23,705 nucleotides of DNA from an uncultured Porphyromonadaceae bacterium (lineage in GTDB: Bacteria; Bacteroidota; Bacteroidia; Bacteroidales; Muribaculaceae): NCBI GenBank assembly GCA_900548875.1, contig URMA01000044.1, positions 1 through 23,705 of the forward strand. The letters run 5' to 3'. The notes beneath the pieces were generated by a model. It did no database searches and was not told where the DNA came from. It was given only the letters and a program-made list of their open reading frames with translations. Of this stretch, positions 1 through 7,500 are shown one piece after another. How positions within the stretch are numbered: position 1 is the stretch's first letter; each line of letters opens with the position of its first letter. The position numbers and the translations under genes are program-made.

Positions 1-49
1 CGACCCTAACCTTGGCAAGGTTATGCTCTACCAACTGAGCTATTTTCGC
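1..49 (-). tRNA. tRNA-Gly (anticodon GCC), 5' part only
   Basis: Read on the minus strand, the sequence starts with acceptor strand GCGAAAA, then TA, D-arm GCTC-AGTTGGTA-GAGC, and anticodon arm TAACC-TTGCCAA-GGTTA, followed by the variable region. The anticodon at tRNA positions 34-36 is GCC, which reads glycine codons GGC and GGU. The window edge removes the end of the variable loop, the T arm and the 3' acceptor strand, so completeness cannot be judged. A full-consensus promoter sits about 25 bases upstream. Confidence 0.93.
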
Positions 50-76
50 ATTTGCTTTAGTTCCCTTTTGCGGTTG

Positions 77-108
77 CAAAGATAGGTACAATTTATATTT
101 CCAGCAAG
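77..108 (-). promoter_or_regulatory. Bacteroidetes-type promoter of the tRNA-Gly gene
   Basis: On the minus strand a CTTG box (105-108) is followed by exactly 20 bases and a TATCTTTG box (77-84). This fits the known Bacteroidetes primary sigma pattern TTTG-N19/21-TAnnTTTG with one mismatch. Transcription would begin near base 72, about 23 bases before the tRNA. It is one of only two promoters here with a convincing -33 box. Confidence 0.8.
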
Positions 109-181
109 TTTTTCATGCACTTTTTTTCAACTTTTTCGCTTATCAAATCTTAACAGACTAACAAGCAAGACATTGCAAGAA

Positions 182-787
182 TCATTTTTTATATCCCCGC
201 AACTGGCTGAAGAATTCCTGACGCATGTTGAAATCATCGAACACTCCACAATACTCTACAGTAGCCGTAGAGCTGTTCTCTTTTTCCACTCCACGCATCT
301 TCATACACATGTGATCGGCTTCACAATAAACGATAACGCCTTTCGCCCCGAGTTCCTTGTAAAGAACATAACAGACCTCTCTCGTCAGGCGTTCCTGCAC
401 CTGCAACCGACGGGCATAGACATCGACAATACGAGCCACCTTGCTCAAACCGACCATTCCTTCACCCGGAACATATCCGATGGAAATTTCTCCGTAAAAT
501 GGTAAAATATGATGCTCACACAATGAATAAAACTCAATACCTTTCACTATCACCATTTTTGAGCCCGAATATTCGAAGATGGCAGAATTCACAACTTTCT
601 TGGGATCCTTCCGATATCCGGAAGTCAGGAACGACAGAGCTTTAGCTGCCCTCATAGGAGTCTTTTTCAAACCATCGCGTTCCGGATTTTCACCAATAAG
701 AGTAAGTATGCTTTTATAATGTTCTGCTATCTGCTCAACAACGGACATATCAAGCCCGTCAATCATCTGCTTCTGTTCTTGCATCAT
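182..787 (-). CDS. folE: GTP cyclohydrolase I
   Basis: Converts GTP to 7,8-dihydroneopterin triphosphate, the first step of tetrahydrofolate synthesis and the source of the QueD substrate for queuosine. The 201-residue protein has the normal family length. The zinc ligands are visible: C90 and H93 in the SLCEHH motif and C161 in the HMCMKMRG motif. The GEGMVGLSK loop (108-116) and a QVQERLT segment (129-135) are also family hallmarks. Two ATG codons are adjacent at the start; the first overlaps the stop of the upstream SPOR gene in an ATGA arrangement, so the two are co-transcribed and probably translationally coupled. No clear hairpin terminator is seen between its stop and the tRNA promoter. 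Identification is secure; which of the two adjacent ATGs is used is not. Confidence 0.97.
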   Translation of the reverse strand: MMQEQKQMIDGLDMSVVEQIAEHYKSILTLIGENPERDGLKKTPMRAAKALSFLTSGYRKDPKKVVNSAIFEYSGSKMVIVKGIEFYSLCEHHILPFYGEISIGYVPGEGMVGLSKVARIVDVYARRLQVQERLTREVCYVLYKELGAKGVIVYCEADHMCMKMRGVEKENSSTATVEYCGVFDDFNMRQEFFSQLRGYKK

Positions 788-1299
788 TCAATAATTATAA
801 TTCTGTCCCTGACAATGACCATCTCACCGGCCAAAGATGGGAACTTGACTTTCAAATCCTCCAATGCTATTTCTGCCTCTTCACGTGTCAGATAATTACC
901 CACACGTAAACGCCAATACGGCGCCTTATAGGCCAAATAGGTTCCAATTAAAGGATAAATTCCAGAAATTTCACCCGCAATCTGCTCAGCACGCTGTTTG
1001 GCCGAACGCTGGCGATTGTCCGAATAAACCTGAATTCTGTAGCCTGCCCGATGGACAACCGTAGTACCCACCCCAATTTCCGGAGCATCCTCTTTCGTAG
1101 TAGTCGTATCACGGACCAACATTTCATTCAGTTTTGCTGACTGGGAAATCCTTACATTACCATTAGAACGGACTCTAATTGAATCCACTATGGACCGCAC
1201 AACGTTTTTCCCGCTGTCCGGCAACACATTTTCGCCCGATATTGCGGATGACCCCAGCAATAAGGCACAGCATAGTATGACAGTTTTCGGAAAATCCAT
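784..1299 (-). CDS. Exported SPOR-domain protein
   Basis: Probably a cell-envelope protein that binds denuded peptidoglycan glycan strands through a C-terminal SPOR domain. With the ATG at 1299 the product has 171 residues: a signal peptide of about 20 residues (MDFPKTVILCCALLLGSSA), a low-complexity linker, and a SPOR domain over roughly the last 90 residues with the typical YRIQVYS first strand, a helix rich in Q, R and A, and a WRLRVGNY strand. The open frame continues to 1344, but that ATG lies inside the terminator hairpin of tpiA and upstream of the likely promoter, and the extra residues would spoil the signal peptide, so I prefer 1299. It overlaps folE by four bases. The SPOR assignment rests on pattern recognition; the specific role is unknown. 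Confidence 0.85.
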   Translation of the reverse strand: MDFPKTVILCCALLLGSSAISGENVLPDSGKNVVRSIVDSIRVRSNGNVRISQSAKLNEMLVRDTTTTKEDAPEIGVGTTVVHRAGYRIQVYSDNRQRSAKQRAEQIAGEISGIYPLIGTYLAYKAPYWRLRVGNYLTREEAEIALEDLKVKFPSLAGEMVIVRDRIIIIE

Positions 1300-1312
1300 A
1301 TTATATAAATAA

Positions 1313-1359
1313 AATAGGCTACAAAAATAATGATTTTTATTCATTTTTCGTAGCCTATT
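1313..1359 (-). terminator. Intrinsic terminator after tpiA
   Basis: Inverted repeat AATAGGCTAC (1313-1322) and GTAGCCTATT (1350-1359), with further A/T pairing inside after one mismatch, followed on the minus strand by the T-rich stretch TTATTTATAT. It begins 21 bases after the tpiA stop codon. Because the repeat is symmetric it could also act on plus-strand transcripts, but no gene there would need it. Confidence 0.75.
1322..1329 (-). promoter_or_regulatory. Putative -7 box for the SPOR gene and folE
   Basis: TATTTTTG on the minus strand matches TAnnTTTG and would start transcription near base 1317, 18 bases before the preferred ATG. No TTTG box is seen 19-21 bases upstream. The box lies within one arm of the tpiA terminator hairpin. 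The match could be chance in AT-rich DNA. Confidence 0.4.
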
Positions 1360-1380
1360 ATAAATTATGTGCAGCTAAAA

Positions 1381-2136
1381 TTAGAATGCATCAACGATGC
1401 CCATGAATGATTCAGCTTCCAAAGCTGCGCCACCAATCAAGCCACCGTCAACATTCGGTTTAGCAAAAAGTTCTTTTGCATTTGTCGGCTTGCAGCTGCC
1501 ACCATAAAGGATAGAAGTGTTGTTTGCAACTTCTTCACCATATTTAGCTGCAATAGTAGAACGAATAAACGCATGGATTTCTTCAGCCTGGTCAGCTGTT
1601 GCAGTCTTGCCAGTACCGATAGCCCAAACCGGTTCGTAAGCAAGAATAATCTTGCCGAAATCTTCAGCAGAAAGGCCAAACAAAGAATCTTCAACCTGAG
1701 CCTTAACTACGTCAAAATATGTTCCATTTTCTCTTTCTTCAAGAACTTCACCGATACAGAAAATAGGAGTCAAGCCGTTAGCCAAAGCCAAAGCTACTTT
1801 TTCCTTCAGGATTTCTGCAGTTTCGTGATAATATTGACGACGTTCTGAGTGACCAAGAATTACATATTTTGCACCTGTAGAAGCAACCATAGCAGCTGAT
1901 ACTTCACCCGTATAGGCTCCTTTTGCCTTGTCTGCACAGTTTTCTGCGCTCAAGCCCAACTTAGTTGAGTCAATGACAGCATTAACAGATGCCAAGTGAG
2001 TGAAAGGAACACCAATAATTACATCGCAGTTCGGAGTGCGAGTTTTCAATGCTTCGTTTACTTCTTTTGCCAACTTTACACCTTCTTCAAGTGTAGTGTT
2101 CATTTTCCAGTTACCTGCAACAATATTCTTTCTCAT
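1381..2136 (-). CDS. tpiA: Triosephosphate isomerase
   Basis: Interconverts dihydroxyacetone phosphate and glyceraldehyde 3-phosphate in cytoplasmic glycolysis and gluconeogenesis. All catalytic parts are present in the 251-residue product: N9 and K11 in AGNWKMN, H96 in ILGHSERR, and E168 in the AYEPVWAIGTG motif, which leads into the flexible loop. The phosphate-binding ends YGGSCKPTNA and GLIGGAAL follow. Length is normal for the family. It lies 30 bases behind the DoxX-like gene and is followed by a hairpin terminator, so it is the last gene of a DUF1599-doxX-tpiA unit, with a possible internal promoter of its own. Confidence 0.98.
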   Translation of the reverse strand: MRKNIVAGNWKMNTTLEEGVKLAKEVNEALKTRTPNCDVIIGVPFTHLASVNAVIDSTKLGLSAENCADKAKGAYTGEVSAAMVASTGAKYVILGHSERRQYYHETAEILKEKVALALANGLTPIFCIGEVLEERENGTYFDVVKAQVEDSLFGLSAEDFGKIILAYEPVWAIGTGKTATADQAEEIHAFIRSTIAAKYGEEVANNTSILYGGSCKPTNAKELFAKPNVDGGLIGGAALEAESFMGIVDAF

Positions 2137-2166
2137 TGTTATGAAAATTAATGTTATTGATAGAAT

Positions 2167-3492
2167 TTATTTCTTCTGCAAATTTACGGTTTTATTTTGA
2201 TTCCGCCGCATTCGTATACCAAATTTAATTACCAGTCCCAAACGATTTACCAGCAACAGCATACCGCCCAGCACGCCGAGAGCTATCGTCAGCACCAGCA
2301 GGACTTTACCATGGTCGGCCAAAGCCACATCTTCATCACCGAACGACACGTCGAAAAGCTCCGGCAGTTCTTCCGACTCGATACTGTCCAATGTTGACTT
2401 CCAGACAATTTTTCCGTCCAACACCCGCACAATGGCCGGATTACCACGCGCAATTGTTTTCAACATGGAATCGTCCATCGTAAAAATCGGATAATCGGCA
2501 AATGCAAATTCCTTCCACTTGGCGATTTCTTCACTGGAGCCACTTGTCAGGCAAACCAGCGACACGCCCGATTCCGAAGCGTATTCATTCATGTCGTTTA
2601 TCCGAAATGTAGTCGACACATCAATGCCGGAAATATTGGGAATCAAAACAAGAACAACGTCACCTTCCTGGGGCAAGACTTCAGCCGACACCTCCCTGTC
2701 ACCGTCATAAATAGCGATAGGTTCTACATGCTGTTCCGTATGCTCGGACGCAGCCGTTTTTTTCACGGGTTTTCTGTCGACAAAATTCCAGCTGTCGTCA
2801 GGCAGACTGTCCAGCATAAATTCACGCTGCACCCCGCCCTTTTCATAAATAAATACAAAATCGTCCTCTCCATCATCCACATTGGATGCGATAATTTCCG
2901 TCCCGATTTTATAAGGACGGAAATCAATGAGAGGCTGTACGTAGTATCCCCAGTAAATAATAATCAGAAGATAAACTGAGGGCAAAACAACCGTCATCCA
3001 CTGAACAGCCGGGCCATACAGACTACGTACCCTTTTGTTGTTGTTCAACATAAACACCAATCCGACAGTCAGCAGGACATTTTTCCAAAAAGTGGCCTGA
3101 TTCGACAACACCAGAGCATCGCCAAAGCACCCACAGTCGGATACCGGATCTGCCATCCAAACATAGAATGTCAACGGCAGCATAAACGCCATTGTCAGCA
3201 GCCCCAAAATAACAGCTGCCCGACGAAAGGATCCAATCACAAGCAGGACGCCTAACACAAATTCAAACAACGGAACGAAACCCGATGCCAATCCTGCAAA
3301 TGGTTTGGCCCAATCCCAACCAAAAGCAGTAAGGTAATCCCCTATCTTATAATAGAATCCCCAAATGTCAACCCCCTTGACAAAACCGGAGAAAACAAAC
3401 GTACCACCAACTACAAGCCGGCAAAGCAGCACCAACAAATTCCGCCACGTCAGCCACGACTTGAATTTAGCACGCCAGCCATTACTCTCCAT
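2167..3492 (-). CDS. DoxX/MauE-like membrane protein with a large extracytoplasmic domain
   Basis: An inner-membrane protein of about 441 residues. The N-terminal half has the DoxX/MauE look: transmembrane segments near residues 18-38, 66-87, 92-113, 130-150 and 165-185, with a SGFVKG motif after the first and a DCGCFGD motif holding C120 and C122 between the third and fourth. MauE-type proteins are thought to handle disulfide or electron transfer, so this pair is the likely redox centre. Residues from about 186 to 395 form a soluble domain whose later part (GDVVLVLIPNISG onward) resembles a thioredoxin fold without cysteines. A last membrane segment (about 398-420) and a basic tail close the protein. 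The start is either TTG at 3498 or ATG at 3492; I chose ATG. It overlaps the DUF1599 gene by about 11 bases. Function is unproven. Confidence 0.82.
   Translation of the reverse strand: MESNGWRAKFKSWLTWRNLLVLLCRLVVGGTFVFSGFVKGVDIWGFYYKIGDYLTAFGWDWAKPFAGLASGFVPLFEFVLGVLLVIGSFRRAAVILGLLTMAFMLPLTFYVWMADPVSDCGCFGDALVLSNQATFWKNVLLTVGLVFMLNNNKRVRSLYGPAVQWMTVVLPSVYLLIIIYWGYYVQPLIDFRPYKIGTEIIASNVDDGEDDFVFIYEKGGVQREFMLDSLPDDSWNFVDRKPVKKTAASEHTEQHVEPIAIYDGDREVSAEVLPQEGDVVLVLIPNISGIDVSTTFRINDMNEYASESGVSLVCLTSGSSEEIAKWKEFAFADYPIFTMDDSMLKTIARGNPAIVRVLDGKIVWKSTLDSIESEELPELFDVSFGDEDVALADHGKVLLVLTIALGVLGGMLLLVNRLGLVIKFGIRMRRNQNKTVNLQKK
2179..2186 (-). promoter_or_regulatory. Putative internal -7 box for tpiA
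   Basis: TAAATTTG on the minus strand fits TAnnTTTG. It lies in the last codons of the DoxX-like gene and would give a leader of about 38 bases before the tpiA ATG. No -33 box is visible. A separate promoter for an abundant glycolytic enzyme is plausible, but the evidence is one short motif. Confidence 0.4.
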
Positions 3493-4033
3493 ACTCAAGT
3501 TTTATCAAGGCAAACAATGAGTAATTAATCATATCCATATAGTTGGCATCAATGCCTTCAGAAATCAATGTATGTCCTTGATTGCGTTCTATCTGTTTGG
3601 TTCTAAACAATTTGGTCAAAATCAAATCCGTATACGAGCTGATACGCATCAGACGCCACGCCTCATCATAATCATGATTTTTGGCCAGCATCAGCTGCTT
3701 GGTTTTCTCCATATTCTGATCGTACAGTTCCTCTGCTTCTTCAATCGGCATTTCTCCAGAATCACTGTATCCCAATTCCAACTGAATCAGCCCGATTATT
3801 CCATAATTCACGATTGCAATAAATTCCGGACGGACACCTTCTCCAACCATGGAACATCCCTTAATCTCCAACGAACGGATACGGGTTGCCTTGATGAACA
3901 GCTGGTCTGTGATGGATTCGGGACGCATAATGCGCCACGATGCTCCATAATCCTGCAGTTTCTTCACAAAAATATCCCGGCAAATAGCAATTACGGCATC
4001 AAATTGGGTATTTGTATCATTTTGTTTTTCCAT
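3482..4033 (-). CDS. DUF1599 family protein with two tandem repeats
   Basis: A cytoplasmic, helix-rich protein of 183 residues of the DUF1599 family, common in Bacteroidetes; I recall this family also being linked to nucleotide modification, but no activity can be read from the sequence. It contains two copies of one unit: residues 28-88 and 121-182. Both carry D-Y-x3-W-R-x-M-R, then T-D, E-G, N-Y and a closing L-x-K/Q-L-E sequence at matching spacing. The conserved acidic and aromatic positions resemble all-alpha nucleotide-handling folds, which is only a guess. The frame is open to an ATG at 4045, but the promoter -7 box at 4057-4064 would leave almost no leader, so ATG 4033 is preferred. 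It heads the unit with the DoxX-like gene and tpiA. Confidence 0.8.
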   Translation of the reverse strand: MEKQNDTNTQFDAVIAICRDIFVKKLQDYGASWRIMRPESITDQLFIKATRIRSLEIKGCSMVGEGVRPEFIAIVNYGIIGLIQLELGYSDSGEMPIEEAEELYDQNMEKTKQLMLAKNHDYDEAWRLMRISSYTDLILTKLFRTKQIERNQGHTLISEGIDANYMDMINYSLFALIKLEYGE

Positions 4034-4056
4034 AAGCGTACACATTACATTTACTG

Positions 4057-4064
4057 CAAAGTTA
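4057..4064 (-). promoter_or_regulatory. -7 box of the DUF1599-doxX-tpiA unit
   Basis: TAACTTTG on the minus strand is a perfect TAnnTTTG. A T-rich TTTT lies 19 bases upstream as a weak -33 box. Transcription near base 4052 gives a leader of about 19 bases to the ATG at 4033, and this decides the start of the DUF1599 gene. Confidence 0.65.
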
Positions 4065-4120
4065 ATACAATGACTTAGCTTTTAAAACAGTCGCTTCACT
4101 TTTTATAAAGTAAAGACAAT

Positions 4121-4159
4121 AAAAAATGGAGTCTTGGCTATAACCAAAGCTCCATTTTT
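4121..4159 (-). terminator. Intrinsic terminator after trxA
   Basis: Arms AAAAATGGAG (4122-4131) and CTCCATTTTT (4150-4159) pair perfectly, and an inner TTGG/CCAA pair (4134-4137 with 4144-4147) extends the hairpin. On the minus strand it ends in a run of six T. It lies 23 bases after the trxA stop codon. Confidence 0.85.
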
Positions 4160-4182
4160 CACTTGTTCGTTTAACGACTATT

Positions 4183-4497
4183 TTACTTGAGTTTCTCAAT
4201 CTTTTCAGCCAACTGTGCCTTTGTTGCCGTTCCCACATGGCGGTCAACGACTTCTCCATTTTTCAAGAACACAAGTGTCGGTATATTGCGGATAGAGAAT
4301 TTGTCACACGGATCGGAACATTCATCAACATTACATTTGTAAATATCAACTACGCCTTCGTATTCTGCTGCCAATTCATCGACAATCGGTGATATCTTCT
4401 TGCAAGGGCCACACCATTCTGCCCAAAAATCAATCACGACAGGAGCACCTGCACCTATTACCGACTCAAAATTGTCGTCAGTTAATTCTTTTGCCAT
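4183..4497 (-). CDS. trxA: Thioredoxin
   Basis: A small cytoplasmic disulfide reductase, 104 residues, the normal size for a single-domain thioredoxin with no signal peptide. The active site WCGPC has C29 and C32, the buried D23 lies in VVIDFWAEW, and the cis-proline loop is NIPT (71-74). Three further cysteines occur at 55, 60 and 64 in the segment before the cis-proline, two more than I expect in a bacterial thioredoxin. It has its own promoter and a strong terminator, so it is probably expressed alone although it lies 71 bases behind dnaE. Identification is secure; which reductants and targets it uses is not visible. Confidence 0.95.
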   Translation of the reverse strand: MAKELTDDNFESVIGAGAPVVIDFWAEWCGPCKKISPIVDELAAEYEGVVDIYKCNVDECSDPCDKFSIRNIPTLVFLKNGEVVDRHVGTATKAQLAEKIEKLK

Positions 4498-4532
4498 TTT
4501 TATTATTTGTTTTTATTGTATTAAAGATGCTA

Positions 4533-4540
4533 CAAAGATA
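4533..4540 (-). promoter_or_regulatory. -7 box of trxA
   Basis: TATCTTTG on the minus strand is a perfect TAnnTTTG, located in the 71-base gap between dnaE and trxA. It gives a leader of about 30 bases. No -33 box is recognisable. Confidence 0.65.
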
Positions 4541-4568
4541 GGACTATTTTTAATATTTCGCCATGATT

Positions 4569-7500
4569 TTATTTTTTAATTTCATAGTCAACACCCATCT
4601 CTTCCAATTCAAGAAGTAACTCCTTGTTCAGCAATATTTTTTCATCGGAAGACATCAGAACAGACTTCTTTTCACGTGAATTTTCGATATTCACATACAA
4701 ATCTGACATGGGCTTTTGCTCCGGATCAATGTAACGGTCCAGCAACGACTGCAAGGATGTATTCTCCATATCAGCCTCAGCAATATTGAGCTGAATGCCT
4801 TTCACGACATCGCCTTTTTTCGATTCCATCAGCTGAATACCTTTCACATACATTCGCAAGTTGTCATTGAAGCGCGACTGCCTGTAGCCGATTGTCACCA
4901 TAATGATGTTGCCGACAACGGCATAGCGCATGAAATCCACAAAATCCTGACCAAAGAGGCGTATTTCGGCCGACCCCGTATAATCCTCAATCTTCACAAT
5001 GCCGAACTGACTGTTGGTTTTTGCCGAAGTCAGCGTTTTAGCTTCTACAACGAGTCCGCCAAGCACATATTCCGTATCTGGCGACTGCGGCAGAGAGGAA
5101 TTAAAGTCCTTTGCGTGCAAATTGCACCCATATTCAACTTCTATATAATAAGAATCCAACGGATGCGCCGACAAGTACATACCCACCAAATCCTTCTCCC
5201 AATTCAATCGTATGATATCTGCCTTTTTCGGGCGATGCGGCGGTTCAGGCTTGGCCGTTTCAATCACCTCGGAATCACCAAACAAAGACGAAGTCGCATT
5301 AGCCTTGTTCAGCTGATACATCTGGCCGTATTTGACAAGTAACTCATCGAAAGCCACCGAATTGTCCTCAGCTTTCCCAAAATCTTCACGCGAAACATTG
5401 GGGAAGCAATCAAAAGCACCGGCCAATGCCAAATTTTCCAACACTTTCCGGTTGCAGGTGCTCAAATTAACGCGCTCCACCAAATCATATATCGACTTAT
5501 ATTCTCCATGTGCTTCGCGCTCCTCAAGTATCGACTGCACGGCATTTCCGCCTACACCCTTTATCGCAGCCAGACCGAAACGAATTTCACCTGCCTTGTT
5601 TACACTGAACTTGGCGCGGCTTTCGTTGATGTCCGGGCCTTTTACCGGTATCTTCATCGCCTTGCATTCATCCATAAACTTGCTCAATTTGGTAATATCG
5701 TTCAAGTTTCGGCTCAACACCGCAGCCATATATTCTGCCGGATAATTAGCCTTTAGGTATGCTGTTTGGAACGCAACCCAACTGTAGCAAGTCGCGTGAC
5801 TCTTGTTGAACGCATAGGAAGCAAACTTTTCCCAGTCGGCCCAAATTTTTTCAAGCACCTTCTCGTCGTAACCGTTTGATTTTCCACCATTGATGAACAA
5901 TGGTTTCAATTCAGCCAGCTTGTCGGCGAGTTTCTTACCCATCGCCTTACGCAATCCGTCAGACTGACCGCGGGTAAAGTTGGCAAGCAATCGCGAAAGC
6001 AACATCACCTGCTCCTGATAGACAGTAATGCCATAGGTATCCTTCAGATATTTTTCCATGATTGGAATATCGTATTCGATAGGTTCCAATCCATGCTTAC
6101 GCGCAATGAACTGAGGAATATATTCCATAGGTCCCGGACGATACAAGGCGTTCATGGCTATCAAATCTTCGAAAGTTGAAGGCTGCAACTCGCGCAGATA
6201 TTTCTGCATACCGGCCGATTCAAACTGGAATGTACCGGTGGTCCGTCCTTCACAGTACAGCTGATATGTTTTTGGATCGTCGATAGGCACATTGTCGATA
6301 TCAACCACTTCGCCTATCCGCTCCTTAATATTGTCAAGAGCCTCCTTGATGATAGAAAGCGTTTTCAACCCCAAGAAGTCCATTTTAATCAAACCGGTTG
6401 ATTCGATCACCGAACCTTCGTACTGAGTCACAAGCACCTTTTCGCCATCCTTGTCGGTAGCGGTTGCAACCGGCACCCAATCCGTAATATCGTCGCGGCC
6501 AATGATCACACCACAGGCATGAACACCCGTATTACGCACATTTCCTTCAAGGGCCAATGCATACTTCAGTGTTTCACGCACAGCGGGAGAACCGTAATTC
6601 AACTCATTCTGTAATTCAGGAACAAGTTCGTAGCAATTCTTCAAATTAATTTTCGGTGATTTTCCATCAACTTCCGGCAGACGGTCCGGAATCATTTTCG
6701 TAAGCCGGTCACTTTCAGAAAGCGGCAACCGCGTAACACGCGCCACATCCTTTATGGCCGATTTCGCTGCCATCGTACCGTAGGTTATGATGTGAGCCAC
6801 TTTTTCGGCACCATATTTTGCCGTCACGTAACGCAAAACTTCCGCACGTCCGTCATCATCAAAGTCAATATCAATATCAGGCAAGGAAATACGGTCAGGG
6901 TTCAAGAAACGTTCGAACAGCAAATCGTATTTAATCGGGTCAATCTGAGTAATTCCCAGGCAATAGGCAACGGCGGAACCGGCAGCAGAACCACGGCCTG
7001 GACCCACCGAAACCCCTATTCTTCGTGCAGCAGCTATAAAGTCCTGCACAATCAGAAAGTAACCCGGGAAACCCATATTCTTGATAGTGTCCAACTCAAA
7101 CTCAAGACGCTCTGTCTGCTCTGCCGTCAATGAATCACCCCAGCGTTTTTTAGCACCTTCAAAAACGAGGTAACGCAAATATTCATTATTGTCATTAAAC
7201 CCTTCCGGCAACGGGAAATTCGGCAGAATCGGGTCGTGATTAATAGAATACCGTTCCACCTTATTCAAAACTTCCACCGTATTGTCGAGCGATTCAGGAA
7301 TATCGGCAAAGAGTTCGTTCATCTCCGCCTGGGTCTTCATCCACTCCTGCTTGCTGTAGGTCATACGGTTTTCATCGTCCAAATAAGTTCCCGTTGACAC
7401 ACAAATCAAACGGTCGTGGGCTTCGGCATCACTTTCATTGACGAAATGCACATCGTTTGTACAAACGAGCTTTATATTATGCTTTCGCGCAAACTCCAAA

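Noticed and set aside
50..181. Small gene or folE terminator in the gap beside the tRNA
   Set aside because: Only the tRNA promoter is recognisable; no stable hairpin with a T run follows folE and no short frame has a plausible start.
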